A stretch of 64,000 bases of DNA from Petrosia ficiformis. Its lineage: Eukaryota > Porifera > Demospongiae > Haplosclerida > Petrosiidae. The position numbers and the translations under genes are program-made. This document shows, in pieces, positions 22,594 through 32,934 of the stretch. The DNA is taken from positions 7,511,201-7,575,200 of the forward strand of contig OX345638.1 of the NCBI GenBank assembly GCA_947044365.1, read 5' to 3'. Under the pieces are notes generated by a model. That model had not been told where the DNA came from. It worked only from the letters and a program-made list of their open reading frames with translations, and ran no database searches. The number at the start of each line of letters is the position of its first letter. Position 1 is the first letter of the stretch.

Positions 22594-22925
22594 GTCTTAT
22601 ACCAGATAATGAAGACTTGTTGTATTGTATGTCAGGTGTTACAGAGATACAGTCATTTTGTTCATCTCTTGGTCTGGGATCAGAATGTAGTGTAATTGTT
22701 AGACAATATACCTATCTTGATGATCAGAAATCTGAAATGCTCCGAAAGTGGAAACAGTTAAAATCAAGGACTTGGAAAGAGTTCGTTCGTTCTTTTGCGT
22801 TGTTGAAGAAGTGTGTAGTTGCTGCAGAGTTAGCAAGTGAACATTCCGTAACTTTTAATCCTTCAGATCGTGATGATAAGAGAGTGCTGGCTAAATGTAA
22901 AGATATAAATAGTTCTGTAAAATAA
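22594..22925 (+). CDS. death-fold terminal exon of gene 2
   Basis: The acceptor is CATTATAG; the exon is 332 nt to a TAA. It encodes LIPDNEDLLYCMSGVTEIQ, FCSSLGLGSECSVIVRQY, then LRKWKQLKSRTWKEFVRSF and LLKKCVVAAELASEH. The spacing of Leu-Gly-Leu, an LRKW helix, W-x-E-F and a final hydrophobic helix fits a death-domain-like six-helix bundle. Such domains recruit signalling partners by homotypic contacts. No similarity search was possible, so the subfamily is not assigned. Confidence 0.65.
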
Positions 22926-24575
22926 TTATTTAAAAAACCATGCCCACATTATTTCTTTTGCATAATTATGTATATAAAGCTAGTAATAATAATTATTGTT
23001 GCTATTGTTATTTCATCCCCTACGATGCTTTCCTTGGAGGTAACAGCCTAGTATGAACGAGTGGAGACAATGATGGTAGAAAAAGCATTGCTTTGTGGCT
23101 CAGATATGAGTAGTAAAAGTAACATGACTACATACTACTTCTGTTCACCATATATGCATGATAACTAAAAGACAGGATAATTATGTTACTATTTACATGT
23201 ATATAAAAATCATTAAAATTTCTTGCCTCCCACACTGACTGTACTGTGCATATGAGTGAACTGTTTCTATGTGATTCGATGCTGTCCTGTTTACGTAGCA
23301 TGCCAATTGAAGATTGAGGATGATGCTTGCCCATGCATGGAAGTGTAAATAATCTTGTGCATGCAAGTATATTATTTGATTTAAAAATGAATAGCTAATG
23401 ATCTATCTTTTCATTGGAAAGGAAGTCCTTAGCTCGCACTGATATTGTATGCATACTTTTTACTTTAATTTATTCATGTAATATACATCATCCATTGATT
23501 CATCATCCATAAACTACCCATACACAATGAATACACAATGAATGCACAATGAATACACAATGAATACACAATGAATACACAATGAATACACAATGAATAC
23601 ACAGCATTACCCAAAATCTTAACGAAACAGTGTGATACAACAAGTCTTCATTATCTGGTATAAGACCTGTTTATAAAGGAAGTTAATGAAGATCTATAGC
23701 TATAGTTATATAATAAAAGAAAAGAAAAGAAGACGTTAATTATAAATTTTAACCGGAAGGGTTTGGTGGTAACAAAATACAATGTAGAAAGGTGTGGCGG
23801 TATTCTTCCTCATGAAACATTTAGACTTTATTAGTTCCTCTGATATTACGATTCAGATATAAACTACGTATAGTTTGGAAGGTTTAGGTTCATTTCAGCT
23901 GCTCCCTAATCAATTTACTTTTGTATCATAATATAAAACTGCACTCAATCCTAACAATGAGAATAATTGTATGTTATAATGATGACATAGCTATCCCCCT
24001 ATGGTTTGGTAGGTTTAATAGAAGTAGGCGAAATGAGAGCATGCCGTTTGGAAAACGCATGCACCTTAACTTGTTATGAAGGGACACATGACGACATCAG
24101 AACTTGTAATACATATTCTAATAGGCTATACTCCATCTGCAAGTGGACAAAGACTGGCCAACAAGATAAAATTTTATTTATGATCCAGGTAAATACTTGA
24201 AAAATGTTTCAACACAAGTATATATATATATATTGTTTTGGATCAAAAAAATTTGCAATCGTGGAAACCACATTATAAATAAAAATTTTTGTTCATACTA
24301 ATAATATCCTAAAGATAGTTATAATAAAATAATTATTTATGATTATAAATACTTTGTTACACTAGTGAGCTTAATAAGCATTAATTATTATTTATTAATT
24401 ATATATACATTATGACTTGTTAAGAAGTTTAATATAATACAAATTGTTTTAATAAATGATAAATATAACAGTATTTCAATAAATTAAGTGCTTGTTGAAT
24501 CAAATGATGAGGTCCGCTGTCTCTTGTCTATTCTATTTTGCATAGCAATATAATTACTCTTCAACTGAACACCAT
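22926..24575. other. intergenic, no gene seen
   Basis: AT-rich DNA downstream of gene 2. It holds an 11-bp tandem repeat (23523-23605). The short open stretch at 24006-24200 has no splice or family support. Possible further 3' exons of the minus-strand adaptor could lie here, but I could not recognise any. Confidence 0.4.
23523..23605. repeat. 11-bp tandem repeat
   Basis: About seven to eight copies of ACACAATGAAT, one carrying GCACAATGAAT. Confidence 0.85.
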
Positions 24576-24577
24576 AC

Positions 24578-24578
24578 T

Positions 24579-24609
<31 letters not shown>

Positions 24610-24620
24610 GAGACAGAGAC

Positions 24621-24694
<74 letters not shown>
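24578..24694. repeat. (GA)n microsatellite
   Basis: A purine tract with an internal AGAGAC section. Open frames across it (ERERER, LSLSLS) are repeat products. Confidence 0.9.
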
Positions 24695-24696
<2 letters not shown>

Positions 24697-25146
24697 ATTA
24701 TAGGTAGTCTCATCTCCACACGTGGCAGATGATAATAATCAGAAGGGCAAGCCTGAGCGAGCAAGCATCTCTGTTTACACGTTGAAAATTGCATTAAATA
24801 AATAGGAGAATATGGTAACCGTCCATCAAAGTAGCATTTAAGATCAGAGAGTATTCATTGACCTGGTCTTGTTCAGGCTTGCCTCAATCATGATGTTAAA
24901 TTATAATAAAATGACATCACAGGAATATAATATGTATGTAATAGTTAAAGCAGCCTTCAAGTGCATTATGGAAATAATGAAAAGTGTGTTGGCACAACTC
25001 TCATACTAAAGTACCTATAGCACAAAAGAGTAAGTGAGTGTTTTAACTCATTTTTTAACTCATTTTATGTGGATCAACCTCAATGGATTTATTTTATTAT
25101 TATATAATTACTACCTTCACTAGTCTAATTCCTGATATCCATTTTA

Positions 25147-25188
25147 TGTATGTATGTATGTATGTATGTATGTATGTATGTATGTATG

Positions 25189-25220
<32 letters not shown>

Positions 25221-25345
25221 TGTATGTATGTATGTATGTATGTGTGTATGTGTAAGTATGTATGTATGTATGTATGTATGTATGTATGTATGTATGTATG
25301 TATGTATGTATGTATGTATGTATGTATGTATATATGTGTGTATGT
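25147..25345. repeat. (TATG)n microsatellite
   Basis: An almost perfect TATG tetranucleotide array, with degenerate continuation to about 25510. It lies downstream of the last adaptor exon I recognise, probably intronic. Confidence 0.9.
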
Positions 25346-25560
25346 AATTATGTAAGTACAATTATGTATGAACACATATGTATATACATACATACATATG
25401 TACCTAAGTATGTATGTATGTACACATGTCCGTATGTATCTACATGTATACATAATTATGTATATGTACATGTGTATGTACAGATATATATGTATGTACG
25501 TAAATAGGTATGTGTGTATATAACACTATATATATATACATTATATATATATATATATAC

Positions 25561-25627
25561 TTTTGTTGGTGCAATAGAATATAATCCCAGTGATCCTAAA
25601 CAGAAAGGACTTCTTGTCCAATTGAAT
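25561..25627 (-). CDS. MRL-like adaptor exon 8 (start of PH domain)
   Basis: On the minus strand the acceptor GGTAGTAG precedes ATTCAATTGG and the donor is AAA/GTATAT. Entering in phase 0, as the previous exon requires, it reads IQLDKKSFLFRITGIIFYC. The FLFRITGIIFY string matches the second and third strands of a PH domain (compare FLLRASGIYY in RIAM and lamellipodin). It leaves in phase 1. The rest of the PH domain must lie further left, but I could not find it among the microsatellites. Confidence 0.6.
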
Positions 25628-25734
25628 CTACTACCACCTTTAGTATAATGTAGTGTTGATGACATGTTGGGAACTTTATTATCTTTAAAGTACTGAGATA
25701 TTGATCCTTTTGGGAGCTATGAAATGAAAAATAG

Positions 25735-25782
25735 ACAAATAGATAGATAGATGGATGAATAGATGGATAGATAGATAGATAA

Positions 25783-25829
<47 letters not shown>

Positions 25830-25915
25830 GATAGATAGATAAATAAATAGATGAATGAATGATTGTATGAACGGATAGATGGATGGATGGTTGGATGGAT
25901 AGTTGGATGGATGGA
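25735..25915. repeat. (GATA)n / (GATG)n microsatellite
   Basis: A GATA array grading into GATG and GAAT variants, inside an adaptor intron. Confidence 0.85.
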
Positions 25916-25953
25916 TGAATGAAAGTTCGAATTAATTATTGGTGGATGCCTAC

Positions 25954-26075
25954 AGGATTATTCTGCCATAGGATGTATTTATCCAAGTATGTGTGAAGTT
26001 GTAAACGAGGTGGGTTCTTCCTGGGCCAATATGACATTATTTCCTGGATTTGCTCATGATCTTCCAATGGACGTT
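25954..26075 (-). CDS. MRL-like adaptor exon 7 (end of RA domain)
   Basis: The acceptor is TCTCAG, then AACGTCCATTGG; the donor is CCT/GTAGGC; 122 nt, entering phase 1 and leaving phase 0. Encodes [18 protein letters not shown] and then [17 protein letters not shown]. The [10 protein letters not shown] block followed by a K-Y-x-L-x-x-N-P stretch is the characteristic end of the RA domain in RA-PH proteins of the MRL (RIAM/lamellipodin/MIG-10) and Grb7/10/14 groups. The opposite strand is also open here, but it does not fit any phase pattern. Confidence 0.7.
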
Positions 26076-26113
26076 CTGAGATAGAAATTAAATGTTGATT
26101 CATCTATTAGTGT

Positions 26114-26552
26114 ATCCATCCATCCATCCATCCATCCATCCATCCATCCATCCATCCATCCATCCATCTATCCATCCATCCACCCATCCATCCATCCATC
26201 CATCCATCCATCCATCTATCCATCCATCCACCCATCCATCCACCCATTCATCCATACATCTATCCATCCATCCACTCATCCATCTATCCATCCACACCCA
26301 TCCATCCATCCATCTACCCATCCATCGACCCAACCAACCACCCATCCATCCATCCATCTACCCATCCATCGACCCAACAAAACACCCATCCATACATTCA
26401 TCCATCCATCCACCCACCGATTCATCCATACATCTATCCATCCATCCAATCATCCATCTATCCATCCATCCACCCATCCATCTACCCATCCATTGACCCA
26501 ACCAACCACCCATCCATACATCCATCCGCCCATTCATCCATCCATCCATCTT
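26114..26552. repeat. (CCAT)n microsatellite
   Basis: A long imperfect CCAT array with CCAC, CTAT and CAAC variants, in the intron between adaptor exons 6 and 7. Long Ser-Ile-His-Pro and Asp-Gly-Trp-Met frames are repeat products. Confidence 0.9.
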
Positions 26553-26574
26553 TTACAATATTCCAATTCCAAAC

Positions 26575-26734
26575 CTATTTTCAATAGCTCATGTACTTCA
26601 AACAAGGTGTGATAGAGTTGAAGCTGTACACCTGCTTTATCAGCAGCTCGGAATATAACAGTAATGACAGGGGCATCCTCTCTGATTTGTACTTCAACTG
26701 GTCTACTTCCTTCAATATCAACAGTCACCATAAT
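26575..26734 (-). CDS. MRL-like adaptor exon 6 (RA domain)
   Basis: The acceptor AAAATAG precedes ATTATGGTG and the donor is ATAG/GTTTGG; phase 0 in, phase 1 out (160 nt). Encodes [19 protein letters not shown] and [20 protein letters not shown], and ends HELLKI. Joined to exon 7 it gives [12 protein letters not shown]. Together these form the ubiquitin-like RA fold that binds Ras/Rap GTPases in MRL proteins. Assignment rests on the motif order and on the PH start in exon 8. Grb7-type is the alternative. Confidence 0.7.
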
Positions 26735-26846
26735 CTATTTTAATAATTATTATAACAACATACATGTATATACATATATATATAGTTATTGTTTCATTGT
26801 GGTCTTGAAAAAGTAGATTAAGTTTGTCAGTCAGGGGTCTCATTTG

Positions 26847-27754
26847 TAGGGATGTGCGATACAACTACATAACAGTATTGTGTATCGCTGCCAAAAATAT
26901 CACGATACGATACAGTATCATGATATTTGAAATAATATTGAAACACTTATAAAATGTAAATAAACGTCCCATTTACTGCTTGGAAATATGACAATTAATT
27001 CAATTATCGCAATTATCTTATTATATTGTATTGCAATTTTAAATTATTGCGGACAATTAATAATTGTTAGACAATTAATAATTGTTAGACAATTATTAAC
27101 AATTAGTCAGTGGTATAGCTTAGGTGTATCATCAGTCATTTGTACAGTGTGTACACAAGTACATAATATACCTGTATACACTATACAGTATAAATAGTGT
27201 AAATTATTAAAGTGTATGCATGCATTACAGTATCATTATGTACATTGTAAGCACATACATGGTGTACATGTATGCACATGTACAATGTAGTAATATCTAT
27301 GTGTAAATGCTACAAGCGTATCATCAGAAAGCATTTTCAGCCTCGGTGGAAACATTGTGACAAAAAAACGATCATGCATGAAACCACACACAGTCAATGA
27401 ACTGGTATTTCTTGCAAAAAACTTGTAATACATTATAGTTCTTGTTTGAGTAAAAAAAATCACAATTAATTGTATAATCGCAATTAAATACTTGACAATT
27501 AATCGTTACCACAACATTTGATATTGCCAAGCTCTAGTCCTATTTGAATGTAGAAATAGTAAAAGAAATCAATGAAATTTACGTGCACTAGCTTTTATAA
27601 TTACTTTTAGGTATCAAATTAGACAAATTAGAAAAACTATGTTTACTAAACTGTCCATTCCAGTGTATCGATACACCCAAAAGCCAATATTGTATCATGA
27701 TATTGAATGAAAATATTGATATTTCAATATATCGATACGTATCGCACATCACTA
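26847..27754. mobile_element. hAT element, 908 bp, decayed
   Basis: The ends TAGGGATGTGCGATAC and GTATCGCACATCACTA are inverted repeats. They are flanked by a perfect 8-bp duplication CTCATTTG (26839-26846, 27755-27762), the hAT signature. The element lies in the intron between adaptor exons 5 and 6 and retains a piece of transposase (27306-27428). Confidence 0.9.
27306..27428 (+). pseudogene. hAT transposase C-terminal remnant
   Basis: Reads NATSVSSESIFSLGGNIVTK, then KRSCMKPHTVNELVFLAKNL and a stop. The S-E-x-I/V-F-S, G-N-I-V and L-V-F-L-x-x-N pattern is the dimerisation motif at the end of hAT transposases. Only this terminal part is readable, so the element is non-autonomous. Confidence 0.8.
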
Positions 27755-27939
27755 CTCATTTGTCTGTTAGTACAATCATTATTACCTAATGTATTTGTGT
27801 AGCTGTGTGCTTAATTAACTAATTTCAATATAATTTCATACCTATCTCTTTGGAGTACCTTTAACCTGTAATTGCTAGCAAAGAAAGATTGAATCATAAA
27901 ATGTGGAAACTTTAATTACATCTTCCTATACATGTGTAC

Positions 27940-28085
27940 CTTTGGTTTCCTTGACAATGAGAGAAGTTGTGCTTCTGATGATGTCAGTTGCGTTTCATCT
28001 GTTAAATTGGTGTGACTTTTATTAGATTTTATCATCTCATCAAGTCCCTTTATCATGTCACTTAGTTCATTAGCAACCAGCGTTG
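27940..28085 (-). CDS. MRL-like adaptor exon 5
   Basis: The acceptor TTTTTATAG precedes CAACGCTGG and the donor is AAAG/GTACAC; phase 1 in, phase 0 out (146 nt). Encodes [19 protein letters not shown] and continues [22 protein letters not shown]. The predicted helix with [11 protein letters not shown] just before the RA domain is in the place of the coiled segment preceding RA in RIAM/lamellipodin. Only this frame is open. Confidence 0.65.
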
Positions 28086-28115
28086 CTATAAAAATGATGT
28101 ACAGATAAATTATAT

Positions 28116-28303
28116 AGTATGTATGTATGTATGTACATGTATGTATGTATGTATGTATGTATGTACATGTATGTATGTATGTATGTATGTATGTACAATG
28201 TATGTATGTATGTATGTACATGTATGTATGTATGTACATGTATGTATGTATGTATGTATGTATGTATGTATGTATGTATGTATGTATGTATGTATGTACA
28301 ATG
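28116..28303. repeat. (TATG)n microsatellite
   Basis: A TATG array interrupted by GTACA, in the adaptor intron immediately upstream (minus-strand sense) of exon 5. Confidence 0.9.
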
Positions 28304-28315
28304 TATCATATATTG

Positions 28316-28640
28316 TAAGGTATTGTGAGTTAACTATAACTAAAACCTCTTTTAGTAAGGTATTGTGAGATAACTATAACTAAAACCTCTTTTAGTAAGG
28401 TATTGTGAGTTAACTACAACTAAAACCTGTTTTAGTAAGGTATTGTGAGTTAACTATAACTAAAACCTCTTTTAGTAAGGTATTGTGAGTTAACTATAAC
28501 TAAAACCTCTTTTAGTAAGGTATTGTGAGTTAACTATAACTAAAACCTCTTTTAGTAAGGTATTGTGAGTTAACTATAACTAAAACCTCTTTTAGTAAGG
28601 TATTGTGAGTTAACTATAACTAAAACCTCTTTTAGTAAGG
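28316..28640. repeat. 40-bp tandem repeat, eight copies
   Basis: An exact 40-bp period starting TATTGTGAGTTAACTATAAC, eight copies from 28321, nearly identical. On the plus strand each unit also has a CTCTTTTAG acceptor-like and an AAG/GTATTG donor-like sequence, but no variable bases between them. It lies in the minus-strand gene's intron, so I do not propose coding. Confidence 0.9.
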
Positions 28641-29460
28641 TACACTGAACTGGTTATTTTAACTCTTACAGGAGTTTCAATGCTGTATTGATAATAAATA
28701 TTATGCTTGTGAGGTATAAATTATTTCTCATTCAATTATCTCCACGGAACAAAGTTATTTGCTAACAAATTCCAAGACTTTGTACTCATAATAACAAAAT
28801 TAATAACAAATAACAGATAAGAAATAAATTTTAAAAACATTTGAAGTACCATTAATGTGAAATAATATACATAATAATAATAATAACATACATACATACA
28901 TACATACATACAGTGTACATACATACATGTACATACATACATACATATGTAAATGTATAAGTGAAACAACAAAATCATAACATTTCATTTTTTTTTCAAA
29001 AACATACACAGGTCATGCATTCATCTGACGTCACAAGACAATACATCACATGACACAATACATAGTGAATTTTTATACTCACATGGGAATATATTAGCAA
29101 ATCTATTTTTAGGACGATTTTTGAAATGTTTTAAAAAATGTATTTGTTACCATAAGTACAAAGTTGTGGAATTTGTAACCAAATAAGAGTTAAAATAATT
29201 GGTTCATTTTCACAATGTATTTTGAGTTAACTATAACTAAATTACAGGTCTATTGCAAAAATCATAACTAACTAAAATTAAAATAGGGTAGTATTTGGTC
29301 TTCCTTTAGTTATCAAAACGTCTTCAGTAAGACACACATACTATTTCAGCTAACAACACTAATAAAGTGGAATCATTAGATGATCATTAACACTATTAAA
29401 AATCAATCATTAGATTATATTATTATATAACTAATCTTCCTAGATACTATATAATCTTAC

Positions 29461-29563
29461 TAACCACTTTTAGTAAAAAGTTGTAAGGACGTAGAATATA
29501 TTTCTTGCAGAGATCAAGAGCTCTTGTAGTAGATGGCTCATCCCAACCAAACTTTTCACTACG
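29461..29563 (-). CDS. MRL-like adaptor exon 4 (copy 1)
   Basis: The acceptor CTTGTCTTGTAG precedes CGTAGTGAAAAG and the donor is GTTA/GTAAGA; phase 0 in, phase 1 out (103 nt). Encodes RSEKFGWDEPSTTRALDLCK and then KYILRPYNFLLKV. The phase-1 exit matches exon 5. The opposite strand carries a 113-codon Ser-rich open stretch (29505-29846) which I treat as a shadow. Confidence 0.65.
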
Positions 29564-30300
29564 CTACAAGACAAGAGTAAATAAAAACAAGTCAGATGAG
29601 ATAATAATGATTAGTGAAAAATCATTGTATCTAGCACAACATATTATACTGATATATGAAGGGCAGTGTCTCCAACTACAAGGATTTTATGAAATTATTA
29701 CAATGAACACAGATTATGAAAGTTACACTAAAAGTATGGAAAGTGGACATACTTTAACTAAAAACATGGGAGTGTCTTTCAGTAGTAGCTCTGCATCTAG
29801 TAAAACCTCTAGTAGTGAGTCTACAGCTAGTGAAGAAGTATATTAGGTGTACTGACATTGTTAGGGTTATACCAGGATATATTTCTTCTCACTCAAGCCA
29901 GTAATTATTGTATTCTGTAAGAATGGCTATTCTTATATGAAGTGACAACCCATATTTGGCTATATGGTTTAACTCATGACTCAACTATGATTACATGTAA
30001 ATTACCATGACTCAGCAGATATATCTATGAATATGATTTGTAATGCTATGTATAAACTCACTGGGTAAGTTAATAAACGGTGGTGTGGAAACAGCTAGTC
30101 ATGCAGGACATTTTCCGATAATCTAGAAGAATGTCCCATAAATTGAAACTGAGCTGTATACAAAGTATATAGGGAGCAGGACAACAAGAGTGATGAAAGT
30201 AGACCAAAATGTCTGGCAATTGGCTCACTATTTCCAAAACCCCTCTTTTATAAAACTAGCTTTCTTTATAATAATTATAATTTATGACGTAATTACTCAC

Positions 30301-30445
30301 TAGTGTTTCAAAGTCTCCTGATTCTATAAAACTAGATGTAAATCGACCATCTACATGTATAACAACTTCTGAGTCCTGTTGACTAGTAACACTTGAACCA
30401 CGGCTAGGTAAGTCAATAACATCGAATTCCTCACCTCCTGTTTCT
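30301..30445 (-). CDS. MRL-like adaptor exon 3 (copy 1)
   Basis: The acceptor CCCTTTCAG precedes AGAAACAGG and the donor is CACTA/GTGAGT; phase 2 in, phase 0 out (145 nt). Encodes ETGGEEFDVIDLPSRGSSV, then VVIHVDGRFTSSFIESGDFE. An acidic, polar segment with no recognised domain. Confidence 0.65.
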
Positions 30446-30469
30446 CTGAAAGGGAAAAAAAGGAGAAAG

Positions 30470-31025
30470 ATTTAAAGTTTAAAATTACTGGACGCCCGGG
30501 ATTGTCTGATTCCAAGTATCACCAGATTCCCATTCCAATACTATGACCACTAGGCCACTAGAGCCTGGGCAGAAGAACAATTATATAAAGATCAAATATC
30601 ACTTAGTTTGCTAAATGGCATACCACAGTACTACTGCTGAATACTATACAAGTATAACACTCTATAAAGTATACTTAGATTGGTATCATCATCATCATCA
30701 CTATTATAATACAGCTTACTAGCCCACACATAGGGCCTACTGTTAACATTTACTGTACCAAGATTTGCTAGAATCCCCCCCCCCCCATGGAAGTTAGCTT
30801 ACCAATTGCATCAACTCTATATGTCCATCCAACCCCCACTTCATTCAACATTTCCAAGAATCTCCCAATTATCAATTTTAGTCCCCCTAAATGAAGACTG
30901 TACTACGCCCATTAAAGCTATAACTAACTGATGGAGAGTATAAATCCATCATCTGTCATTTTGAACCCAGGATCACTCGATTCCCAGTTAGGTGCTCTAA
31001 CCACTAGGCCATTGGAGCTTAGGCA
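30470..31025 (-). mobile_element. two tRNA-like (SINE-type) segments
   Basis: On the minus strand, 31020-30955 has TGGCCTAGTGGTTAGAGC, an A-box form, and GGGTTCAAAATG, a B-box form. A second, weaker one is at about 30560-30475, with GGCCTAGTGGTCATAG. Both are in the intron between adaptor exons 2 and 3 and are repeated in copy 2. They are too degenerate to be functional tRNA genes. Confidence 0.45.
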
Positions 31026-31108
31026 GATAAACAAGTATAAATACTAGTTCAAATATCTGGTTTTGTTGTCTCCTAAATATCCATTGACAAAGATGTTATT
31101 ATGGTTAC

Positions 31109-31235
31109 CTGTGAGTGTACAAGGTGTAAGGTCGAGAACGGCGTTGATTGCTTGTGGTATGGGTTGGTTGGCGGGGACTACGTTCAGAAACCTGTTTCTT
31201 TGAGTCTTGTCTGTTATCAGAGTTTCTGCTACCTC
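31109..31235 (-). CDS. MRL-like adaptor exon 2 (copy 1)
   Basis: 127 nt, acceptor CACACAG and donor CACAG/GTAACC. In the frame dictated by exon 1 (phase 1) it encodes a Ser/Gln/Arg-rich linker beginning SRNSDNRQDSKKQVSERSP and ends in phase 2, which joins exon 3 to give R-ETGGEE. A second frame (EVAETLITDKTQRNRF) is also open and could mislead a gene finder. Confidence 0.6.
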
Positions 31236-31545
31236 CTGTGTGTGCATGTGTGTGTGTATATGGATGAGAGTATGTGTATCAGAGATATCTAGAGCTAGCA
31301 TAAGTGTCATACTATAAAAACTGTATACATGAGAAATGATGTTACTGTCAATGTGTCAAAATAAACTATAACTTATTTACATCAAAAGAATCAAGACAGA
31401 TTAACAACAGCTTGTGCTGTGAGTAGTATATATAGAGGTGTGGAAATAGTGAGCCAATTGGAACATTTCAGCCTATTTTCATCACTGCTCCCCATATAAT
31501 TTTTATACAGCTCAGTTTCAATTTACAGGACATTCACTAGATTTA

Positions 31546-32219
31546 GCATTGAAGTCCACAGAAAAACAGACACTCTCTTTTCAGGAAACAACATGACTGC
31601 AGCTGGACTCGAACCACTGACCTTTAGATCAGGAGGCCCAAGCTCCAACCACTAAGCCATGCTGCCTCCTTAAAAAAAAGTGCCCATCAAACTGGAACTA
31701 TTTGATGGGAATGACTAACCACAACATATATACACACGAGTGTGTTAGGAGGGTTTCTCCTAATCAACTTTCCTCTATATCACATTAGCTATTACCCAAG
31801 CCTTGGGTAATGAGGGATGACGCCTCCTAGCTTAAAGGGTCCACTTTGGAAATTGTGGTCTTTCCGGTCGATTCGTGGGACTCACCACTCTGCGGATTCT
31901 GACGGCACTTTAGGTTAGGGGGTTATAATAGAACTTCGGTTCCCCACAACTGTTAGGACTACGGTCTTATATACACACTCGTGTGTATATATGTTGTGGT
32001 TAGTCATTCCCATCAAATAGTTCCAGTTTGATGGGCACTCTTTTTTTTAAGGAGGCAGCATGGCTTAGTGGTTGGAGCTTGGGCCTCCTGATCTAAAGGT
32101 CAGTGGTTCGAGTCCAGCTGCGGTCATGTTGTTTCCTGAAAAGAGAGTGTCTGTTTTTCTGTGGACTTCAATGCTAATATAACACCGTTAGGAGGGTTTC
32201 TCCTAATCAACTTTCCTCT
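31546..32219. mobile_element. inverted pair of tRNA-derived elements with 14-bp target duplication (copy 1)
   Basis: A 674-bp insertion flanked by the direct repeat ATTCACTAGATTTA (31532-31545, 32220-32233). Its two arms (about 31550-31740 and 31965-32180) are inverted copies of one sequence carrying a tRNA-like head: GGCAGCATGGCTTAGTGG with B-box GGTTCGAGTCC, on the plus strand from 32054 and on the minus strand near 31669. Copy 0 of the locus has the uninterrupted site at about 465-478. The duplication length suits LINE-assisted SINE insertion. An identical copy is at 39274-39947. Confidence 0.8.
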
Positions 32220-32713
32220 ATTCACTAGATTTATCAAACAATGACCTGTTTGACTAGCTATTTCCACACCCCTATGTAGTATAACCTTATAACTTGAGTG
32301 CATGAAAACCTGAATTTATATTCATGTACTTAGCTCTTACAACAAAAGATTTAGAAACAATAAACCTGATATCACAGGACAAACCCAAGTAGAATACATA
32401 ATTATAATATAAATACAGGAATGATTCACATTTTTGTCCATTATCAGGGCTACACAAATAAATACATCAAATTGTACATTTCAGGGTTCCTAGATGCACT
32501 GTCCCATATACACATTATAACATACACATGTACATAATCATAATCACATTTTCCATTTATCCATTGGTCCATTCATTCATCCATTCATCTATCCATTCAC
32601 TCATTGGTCCATCCATCCATCCATCCATCCGTACATCCATCGATCCATCCATCAATCCATCAATCCATCCATCCATTCATACATCCATCCATCTATTCCA
32701 CTCTCTCATTTAC

Positions 32714-32934
32714 CAGTCCATGAATTCCATTTCTTTTTCACAGTACTAACTACAGAGAACTCATTCCCTTCTGAATTAGATCGGGCTCCATTACGACCCT
32801 CAGGTACAACCTTTATCTGAGGAACGTCATCAGACTTTCCAAGAGCGGTACTCATTTCTTGGCTTACATCTAATAACGGTCTGTCCAAATTGTTAATACT
32901 CATGAGAGATTACTATGAGTGGACAGTACATTAC
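32714..32934 (-). CDS. MRL-like adaptor exon 1 with start codon (copy 1)
   Basis: The ATG is at 32903 on the minus strand, after an in-frame upstream stop. Begins [20 protein letters not shown], ends KKKWNSWTG, donor GTAAAT, phase 1 out. About 31 nt of 5' UTR follow the acceptor CACACCAG. Exons 1-8 of this copy form a continuous reading frame on phase arithmetic alone, which is the main support for the gene. Role, by family: MRL proteins link Ras/Rap GTPases to actin regulators at the plasma membrane. Proline-rich Ena/VASP sites expected in that family are not in the part seen here. Confidence 0.65.

Noticed and set aside
24538..24794. Arg-Glu and Leu-Ser repeat frames
   Set aside because: Translation of the GA dinucleotide repeat.
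25083..25507. Met-Tyr-Val-Cys and Thr-Tyr-Ile-His repeat frames
   Set aside because: Translation of the TATG repeat; also at 28070-28370.
29080..29130. Possible extra adaptor exon (PKNRFANIFP) on the minus strand
   Set aside because: No acceptor AG after the upstream in-frame stop, and exon 4 joins exon 5 directly in phase when the GTAAGA donor is used.
29505..29846. 113-codon Ser-rich plus-strand open stretch (and 37233-37574)
   Set aside because: Overlaps minus-strand adaptor exon 4, which has good splice sites and fits the phases; no methionine start, only a TTG.
32054..32130. Functional tRNA gene
   Set aside because: The A- and B-boxes are good, but the anticodon loop is too long (about 10 nt) and the acceptor stem is mismatched; it is part of an inverted SINE-like pair.
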